DNA of 10,574 bases from CAYYHA01 sp964471535. Its GTDB lineage: Bacteria > Myxococcota > Myxococcia > SLRQ01. Of this stretch, positions 6,190 through 10,574 are shown piece by piece (position 1 is the first letter of the stretch; every line of letters begins with the position of its first letter). The stretch is from NCBI GenBank assembly GCA_964471535.1, contig CAYYHA010000139.1:1-10574 (forward strand). Reading direction: 5' to 3'. A program made the position numbers and the translations under genes. The notes under the pieces are model-generated. The model did no database searches, was not told where the DNA came from, and saw nothing but the letters and a program-made list of their open reading frames with translations.

Positions 6190-7455
6190 ATGTACCGAAT
6201 CGAACGAGGCCGCACCCCAAACGGCGTCCGCGTGGTCACCGTCGAGACGCCTCACCTCCATACTGCGATGCTGAACCTCTCGGTGGCCGTGGGGAGCCGC
6301 GACGAGACGCCCGAGTGCAGCGGGGTCAGCCACTTCCTCGAGCACATTCTCTTTCGGGGCTGCGAGGACCATCCCACGTCCCTCGAGCTCAACTCGGCCC
6401 TCGATCGGTGGGGTGGCGCGCTCAACGGAGCCACGGGACAGGAGCTGACCACCTTCGAGACGGCGATCGCACCCGAGGGGATCGAGCGGGCGATCGGCGT
6501 CGCTGCGCGCATGCTCGTGCGCCCCCTCTTCCGCGACGTGGAGCTCGAACGCGAGGTGATCCTCGAGGAGATCCGCGAGGAGGTCGACGAGCACGAACGT
6601 CCCATCGATGCGGATCTCCATGCCCGGCGACTCGTCTTTGGAGCGCACCCTCTGGCTCTCCCGCTGGCGGGAAGCCTGGAGTCGGTCGCCCAAATCGACG
6701 AAGCGATGCTTCGCCAGTGGCACGCCGAGCGCTACCGCGCGGACGCCATGCTCCTCTGCGTCGCCGGACCCGTGGAGCACGAGCGGGTCCTCGCGGCCTG
6801 TGCCCGGGCCTTCGAGGGGCTCCCCGCCGGGCGGCCCCCCGACCCGCTACCTGCCCCACCCTTCCCGCCTGGGCCGCGGCTGCGCCTCGTCCCCCATGGG
6901 GAGAGCCAGAGCGATCTTCGGCTGCTCTTCCCCGCGGTGCCCGAGCACCACGCCGACCACCCCGTCTTCGTCGTTCTGCGGCGACTCCTCGACGACGGCC
7001 TCGCCTGCCGCCTGCAGCAAGAGATCGTGGAGGCGCGAGGGCTGGCCTATTCGGTGAGTGCCGGCATCGATGCCCTGCGCGAGGCGGCCCTCTTCGAGAT
7101 CGAGGCAGCCACCGCACACGAGAAGGCGCCCCGGCTCCTCGCCGCGCTGCTCGACGTCCTGAGCGGTCTGCACCGCACGCCGCCCTCCGCCGAGGAACTC
7201 GACCGCGTGAAGGCACGGGCGCGCTTCGCCGGGCAGGCGTTGGCAGATTCGGTCTCGCAGCTCGCTGCCTACTTTGGCGAGGGGGCCCTCCTCGGCATCG
7301 AACAGACTCCGGCGGAACGCGTCGCAGCGATCGAGGCGGTGACCTGCGACGACGTCGTACGCGTGGCGAGCGAGGTCTTCTGCCGCGAGCACCTCGCAGC
7401 AGCGGTGGTGGGGCAGCCGCCACCCGCCGAGCTTCGCCAGACGCTCGGCCTCTAG
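6190..7455 (+). CDS. M16 family zinc metallopeptidase (processing-peptidase type)
   Basis: A 421-residue protein of the single-unit M16 type (the class that includes bacterial relatives of the mitochondrial processing peptidase), which cleaves peptides in a closed chamber, usually as a dimer. The inverted zinc motif HFLEH is intact: H48 and H52 as ligands and E51 as catalytic base. E127 in VILEEIREE, 75 residues after H52, is the expected third ligand. The second half has the conserved M16 segment VEARGLAYSVSAG. No signal peptide is seen, so it probably acts in the cytoplasm unless exported in another way. The gene starts 12 bp after the sensor kinase stop, which suggests one transcript. The substrate is not predictable; a role in turning over peptides linked to the kinase signal is an inference. 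A PqqF-type role is unlikely, since no pqq genes are near. Confidence 0.93.
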   Translation: MYRIERGRTPNGVRVVTVETPHLHTAMLNLSVAVGSRDETPECSGVSHFLEHILFRGCEDHPTSLELNSALDRWGGALNGATGQELTTFETAIAPEGIERAIGVAARMLVRPLFRDVELEREVILEEIREEVDEHERPIDADLHARRLVFGAHPLALPLAGSLESVAQIDEAMLRQWHAERYRADAMLLCVAGPVEHERVLAACARAFEGLPAGRPPDPLPAPPFPPGPRLRLVPHGESQSDLRLLFPAVPEHHADHPVFVVLRRLLDDGLACRLQQEIVEARGLAYSVSAGIDALREAALFEIEAATAHEKAPRLLAALLDVLSGLHRTPPSAEELDRVKARARFAGQALADSVSQLAAYFGEGALLGIEQTPAERVAAIEAVTCDDVVRVASEVFCREHLAAAVVGQPPPAELRQTLGL

Positions 7456-7464
7456 GTCGAGGCC
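7447..7464. terminator. Hairpin at the convergent M16 / TPR junction
   Basis: GGCCTC at 7447-7452 pairs perfectly with GAGGCC at 7459-7464 around a 6-nt loop that contains the M16 stop codon (7453-7455). A competing 5-bp stem, GAGGC 7459-7463 with GCCTC 7475-7479, reaches the minus-strand stop. No T-tract is present. The location between stops 22 bp apart suggests a bidirectional terminator, but the stem is short. Confidence 0.35.
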
Positions 7465-7477
7465 CCCGCCGAGTGCC

Positions 7478-8806
7478 TCAACGTCCCTTGATGATCAGCG
7501 GTCCCGTGGGCCGCTTCTTGGGGCGCGGCGGTGCCCGCTTCGCAGCCTGCTCGAGGCGTCGCTTCAGAGCCAAGAGCTTGGGATCGCCCGGATCCTCGGC
7601 GAGCAGCTCCTCGACGAGGCGCTTGCCCTTGCCCGCATCGATGGGCGAGTCCGCATACAGCTCCGCCAGGTGAATGCGCGCCCGCCGGTCCGACGGATCG
7701 AGCTGCGCAACGCGTTCGCTGCTCGCGATGGCCTCGGGAAGGTTGCCCAGCTTCTCATACACGCGGGCGAGGCTACGGTAGACGTCGGTCACCTCCGGCG
7801 CCTGCTTCGCCGCCGAGCGGTAGGCGCGCACCGCTCCGTCGAGGTCCCCGGTGCCTTCGAGCGCCTCCCCCTGCGCGAGCCAGGCGTCGACGAGGTGCGG
7901 CATCAGCCGCACCGCCGTTTTCGCGTGCGCCAGTGCGTCCTCCGCACGACCCGAGGCGATCAAGGCCCGTGCGTAGGCAGCGTGGATCGCCGCATCGTTG
8001 GGCCGCTTCTGCGTCCATGGCGCCAGCAGATCGGCGGCCGCCACCGCATCCCCGGCCTCGATCATGGCCTCCGCGAGATCCCGGACGAAGCGGGGATTCT
8101 CGGGATCCTTCTCCAAGGCCCGTCGGAGGGCATCCACCGCCTCGGCGGGCCGGCCCTGCTTCAGCAGGAAGCTGCCGAGGACACTCCAGGGCGCAGGTGA
8201 GGTGGCGTGCGCCGCGGCGTCCTTCAGCACGCGCTCGGCGACCTCGAAGTTCCCCTGGGCGGCTAGAAGTGCGCCCCGCATGGCGAGCGCCTCGCTGTGG
8301 GTGGGATCCGCATCGAGCACGGCATCGATGGCCGCCTCGGCCTCCTTCTCCTTCCCCGCCCGCAGATAGGCCTCCGCGAGCTTCAGGCGCAGCGCGGTAT
8401 CCTCCGAGCGGCGCGCCGCCGCCTCCTCGTACCGGGCGGCCGCCTTCTCGTACTTCCCCTGGCGCATCAAGATGTCACCCATCAGCTCCGGCGGGCCCGG
8501 GTGCTGCGGCGCGAGGAGGGCGACGTGGCCGAGCTCGAGGAGGGCACGGGCGTCCTCCCCCCGCTCCGCGTAGATGCTGGCCAATCCGAACAAGGCCCCC
8601 GGATGGTTGGGCCGTAGCTTGAGAGCCTCTTGGAAGGCGGCCTCGGCCTCGTCGAGCTTGCCCGCGTGCAGGAGGGCCTCGCCCTGTTCGATCGCCATCC
8701 TCGCCCGCTGCTCGGCACTCTTTTGAGCACCCACCAGCTCCTTGAGCTGCTCACAGCCGGCACCGAGGAGCGAAACGAGCAGCAGGCCTATGAGGAGCGG
8801 CCGCAC
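7478..8806 (-). CDS. TPR-repeat lipoprotein
   Basis: A 442-residue exported protein made almost wholly of tetratricopeptide repeats. The signal sequence ends in LLGAGC with lipidation predicted on C18; E19 at +2 argues against inner-membrane retention, so the outer membrane is likely. From about residue 32 to 420 there are roughly ten or eleven 34-residue helical pairs with typical TPR spacing, for example GKLDEAEAAFQEALKLRPNH, GKYEKAAARYEEAA, GRPAEAVDALRRALEKDP, GDLDGAVRAYRSAAKQAP and GNLPEAIASSERVAQLDP. The C-terminus is basic and Pro-rich (PPRPKKRPTG). Such arrays bind partner proteins; no enzyme motif is present. The GTG at 8806-8804 is the only plausible start, since an in-frame TAG sits 9 bases upstream and the next Met is at residue 37, past the signal. 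It diverges from the small gene at 8894 and converges on the peptidase. The partner is unknown. Confidence 0.92.
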   Translation of the reverse strand: MRPLLIGLLLVSLLGAGCEQLKELVGAQKSAEQRARMAIEQGEALLHAGKLDEAEAAFQEALKLRPNHPGALFGLASIYAERGEDARALLELGHVALLAPQHPGPPELMGDILMRQGKYEKAAARYEEAAARRSEDTALRLKLAEAYLRAGKEKEAEAAIDAVLDADPTHSEALAMRGALLAAQGNFEVAERVLKDAAAHATSPAPWSVLGSFLLKQGRPAEAVDALRRALEKDPENPRFVRDLAEAMIEAGDAVAAADLLAPWTQKRPNDAAIHAAYARALIASGRAEDALAHAKTAVRLMPHLVDAWLAQGEALEGTGDLDGAVRAYRSAAKQAPEVTDVYRSLARVYEKLGNLPEAIASSERVAQLDPSDRRARIHLAELYADSPIDAGKGKRLVEELLAEDPGDPKLLALKRRLEQAAKRAPPRPKKRPTGPLIIKGR

Positions 8807-8893
8807 GGGGCTTTTCTACCCCTGGGCGTGTAGCGGAGCAAGCGATGCTACCATCGTACCCGTCCCAACGATCGCCGAACCGGACCCTGTCTC
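8807..8893. promoter_or_regulatory. Divergent intergenic region between TPR and 119-residue genes
   Basis: This 87-bp stretch must hold both start regions. A small inverted repeat, CGATG at 8843-8847 and CATCG at 8852-8856 with a 4-nt loop, lies in the middle. TACGAT on the minus strand (8858-8853) resembles a -10 element, but no convincing -35 lies at the right distance. No promoter is called with confidence. Confidence 0.25.
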
Positions 8894-9253
8894 GTGAAGC
8901 ACCTCGTCTACCAGATCGTGCGCCGGATGCGCGCCCCGGGTCAGCCCCTCTCCCGCAACAAGCACTATGCGACCTTCGCCCAGCCGGAGGGGCGACAGGC
9001 GCTCCGGCTCCACCGGCTCCTCCGGAGCCTGGAGGCCGACCTCGCCCGACACGGCGAACCCAGCGAGGTTCGACTGTACAGTGACCTACGGCGACGGGAG
9101 GTTCGGGTCGAGATCCGCTTTCCGGCGCTCGGCGCGCGGCGCACCACCTACCTCGCCCCCGAAGCGCTCCAGCTGCTCCTCGAGTCCGAGGTGGGGGCAC
9201 GGCTGCAAGCGGCCCCTTGGACCGAAGCGGCGGATCCACCGGCCGATCCCTAG
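8894..9253 (+). CDS. Conserved-looking hypothetical protein, 119 residues
   Basis: Family not recognised. The protein is small, Arg/Leu-rich, without cysteine, signal peptide or membrane segment, so it is probably cytoplasmic. The N-terminal half looks helical and basic (MKHLVYQIVRRMRAPGQPLS, then QALRLHRLLRSLEADL). The second half appears to hold two beta strands around 63-75 (REVRVEIRFPAL) and a helix (APEALQLLLESEVGARL), and the end is acidic and Pro-rich. The GTG at 8894 is the first usual start after an in-frame TAG at 8831-8833; its Shine-Dalgarno sequence is weak. The frame is supported by its amphipathic pattern, by a hairpin starting right after the stop, and by the lack of a competing gene here. 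It stands alone between a divergent TPR gene and a convergent regulator gene. No function can be inferred. Confidence 0.75.
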   Translation: MKHLVYQIVRRMRAPGQPLSRNKHYATFAQPEGRQALRLHRLLRSLEADLARHGEPSEVRLYSDLRRREVRVEIRFPALGARRTTYLAPEALQLLLESEVGARLQAAPWTEAADPPADP

Positions 9254-9270
9254 GGCCGTTGGGAACGGCC
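9254..9270. terminator. Perfect 7-bp hairpin right after the 119-residue gene
   Basis: GGCCGTT at 9254-9260 and AACGGCC at 9264-9270 form a perfect stem with a GGG loop, starting at the base after the TAG (9251-9253). The flanking sequence has no T-run. The minus-strand regulator gene stops 54 bases further on, so the same hairpin could act for both converging genes. Confidence 0.5.
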
Positions 9271-9324
9271 AGACGAGCGCCCCGGCGTCGCCTGCCGCGT
9301 CTGCCAAGGAAGCCCCGCCGCCAC

Positions 9325-10574
9325 CTACGGCATTCGGGCAATCCGACGCAAGAGCCGGGAGAGCGCCTCGGAGGGCGTGGCGCCCCGGACGGGATCGCCG
9401 GCGATCCGCGCCTCCAAACGCGGGTGCGAGCCCACGAAGGCGAGAGGGCGCCTCCGAGCAGCGAGCCACTCGAAGAGCGCCTCGAGACGTTCGTCCCCGG
9501 CCTCCTCGCCGAGGACCAGCCCACCGATGTGCTGGCCCCCAAAGGGACGCCACAGGGGCGAGAGCGAATCGTCGACCGGCAGCGAGGTGAGGACGACCTC
9601 GACCGCATCGGCGAGCGCCACCAGACCCAGGTCCCCCAGGCCCAGCTCGAAGGTCTGCCGGGTGGGCGTCGCCCGCCAGCCCTGCACATCGGAGAGGTCG
9701 GACAGGAGTGCGCGCAGGCTCGCCGGCTCCGGCGCGGCCACGACGACGCGGAGGCTGACCAGCTGCGTCCCGGAGCCACGCGCCTGCTGCTTGGCCTTCA
9801 GGGCGTAGGCCACCTCGGGACGAACGAGCAGGCGGCCTTCCGGTTCGATGGCCGTGCGTCCGGCGACCCGCACGAGGCCACGGTCGATGAGGGTGGTCAG
9901 CGCGCGCATCACCTCGAGATCCGGCGCCTGCGCGTGATCGACGACCTCTCCTGCCGTGTGGAAGAGATCGACGAGACCGAGGACCTCCTGCGTCACTGGA
10001 TGCAGACCGTCGGGCAGGGACGCAGGATCCACCGCCAGCGCCAGTACGTCCCCCCGCCGCGGGGCCTTGCCCTCGAGGCTGCGCAGTTCGTCCTTCTGGC
10101 GCATCGCCTCGAGCAAGAGTGCATCCATCGGTTTCTGGATTCGGCCCGGTCCATGAGGCATTCCGGGCACGAAGGAGAACTTGCCGCTCCCGATCGTCAG
10201 GAGTCGGTAGAGCGCCTTCTCGCCGCCGACCTCATCCGCCGTCGCATCGATGATGCGCCCTTCCCGAAGCAGCATCTCACCACTCAAGACGCGCCTGCGG
10301 CCCGCCACCTCACCTCGGACCCGGAGCGTGCCGCTGCGCCGGTTCATCGCCATGATCTGCAGGAGGTCGGGCAGTGCGATCTGAGCGAGTGACCCCTCGA
10401 GCGCGCCCTCCTCCTCCACCTCCTCCGCCGCCTCGACCCGGCGGAAGATCTGCCGAATACGGGTAAGGACCTCGTCCACGTTGAACGGCTTGAGCAGGAA
10501 CGCCTCCCGCACGCCCCCGCGCATCCGCTCGTGCGTCTCATCGGGTCCCACGATGATCACCGGGATCCGCGCAG
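9325..10574 (-). CDS. Receiver-DUF4388 response regulator with degenerate GTPase-like tail (5' end outside window)
   Basis: The frame stays open to the right edge, so the N-terminus with the phospho-acceptor Asp is missing. Positions below count from the valine codon at 10560-10558. Residues 1-40 are the end of a receiver domain: strand IPVIIVGPDE, then FLLKPFNVDEVLTRI with conserved K24-P25. The position where receivers usually have the switch Thr/Ser appears to be Gly (G5). Residues about 52-133 are a DUF4388 (PatA N-terminal-like) domain (GSLAQIALPDLLQIM, SGTLRV, GRIIDA, GSGKFSF). Residues 190-232 look like a winged-helix segment (ALTTLIDRGLVRV). Residues 268-407 follow the strand pattern of MglA-like small GTPases seen in related myxobacterial proteins, but LRVVVAAPEPASL has no GxxxxGK[ST] P-loop. 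It ends at TAG 9327-9325. It is probably a cytoplasmic signalling protein; whether it serves the kinase at 4624 is unknown. Confidence 0.85.
   Translation of the reverse strand, partial: ARIPVIIVGPDETHERMRGGVREAFLLKPFNVDEVLTRIRQIFRRVEAAEEVEEEGALEGSLAQIALPDLLQIMAMNRRSGTLRVRGEVAGRRRVLSGEMLLREGRIIDATADEVGGEKALYRLLTIGSGKFSFVPGMPHGPGRIQKPMDALLLEAMRQKDELRSLEGKAPRRGDVLALAVDPASLPDGLHPVTQEVLGLVDLFHTAGEVVDHAQAPDLEVMRALTTLIDRGLVRVAGRTAIEPEGRLLVRPEVAYALKAKQQARGSGTQLVSLRVVVAAPEPASLRALLSDLSDVQGWRATPTRQTFELGLGDLGLVALADAVEVVLTSLPVDDSLSPLWRPFGGQHIGGLVLGEEAGDERLEALFEWLAARRRPLAFVGSHPRLEARIAGDPVRGATPSEALSRLLRRIARMP

Noticed and set aside
5686..6780. A 364-residue minus-strand frame under the kinase/peptidase junction
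   Set aside because: It is antisense to the intact catalytic motifs of both genes and has no recognisable domain or start signal.
6315..7673. A 452-residue plus-strand frame across the M16 gene and the start of the TPR region
   Set aside because: Arg/Pro/Ala-rich with no motifs; it overlaps the M16 peptidase in another frame, where the zinc site and strong ribosome-binding site decide the true frame.
8751..9779. A 342-residue minus-strand frame spanning the TPR start and the regulator end
   Set aside because: It crosses three better-supported genes and the terminator hairpin, and its translation is Arg/Gly/Pro-rich without domain pattern.

Overview
This is a very GC-rich window (by eye well above 60%) with strong G/C bias at third codon positions, several GTG starts and genes packed nearly end to end. 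The gene content includes a receiver-DUF4388 regulator with a degenerate GTPase-like tail, a kelch-repeat lipoprotein, a PEGA-domain protein with a Pro/Ala-rich linker, a TPR lipoprotein and a two-transmembrane sensor kinase. Together these suggest a myxobacterium-like member of the former Deltaproteobacteria (Myxococcota or a close relative). This is an inference from gene types and composition; there is no rRNA or other marker gene. No tRNA, rRNA, CRISPR array, insertion sequence or phage gene was seen.

Layout. (1) 1-183, plus strand: the disordered C-terminal tail of a gene that begins outside the window. (2) 4418-233, minus strand: a three-gene overlapping operon for exported proteins, in transcription order a PEGA-domain protein with a C-terminal membrane anchor, a seven-repeat kelch lipoprotein, and a small periplasmic coiled-coil protein. 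Overlaps are 7 bp and 4 bp, so translation is probably coupled. (3) 4419-4623: a 205-bp divergent intergenic region with a candidate promoter for the operon, two hairpins and a direct repeat. (4) 4624-7455, plus strand: a membrane sensor histidine kinase followed 12 bp later by an M16 zinc peptidase with an intact metal site. (5) 8806-7478, minus strand: a TPR lipoprotein. (6) 8894-9253, plus strand: a 119-residue protein of unknown function. (7) 10574-9325, minus strand: a receiver/DUF4388 regulator cut by the right edge.

The three convergent gene junctions (183/233, 7455/7478, 9253/9325) each carry a perfect or near-perfect GC-rich inverted repeat without a T-tract, which suggests a common style of bidirectional transcription end.

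Working together: five of the eight proteins are predicted to be exported or membrane-bound, so the region looks devoted to the cell envelope and to sensing. The kinase-peptidase pair and the PEGA-kelch-coiled-coil operon diverge from one regulatory region and may be co-regulated, but no cognate response regulator lies beside the kinase. The most unusual items are the three-gene envelope operon, the kinase/M16 pairing, and the regulator whose GTPase-like tail has no P-loop and whose receiver appears to lack the usual switch Thr/Ser.
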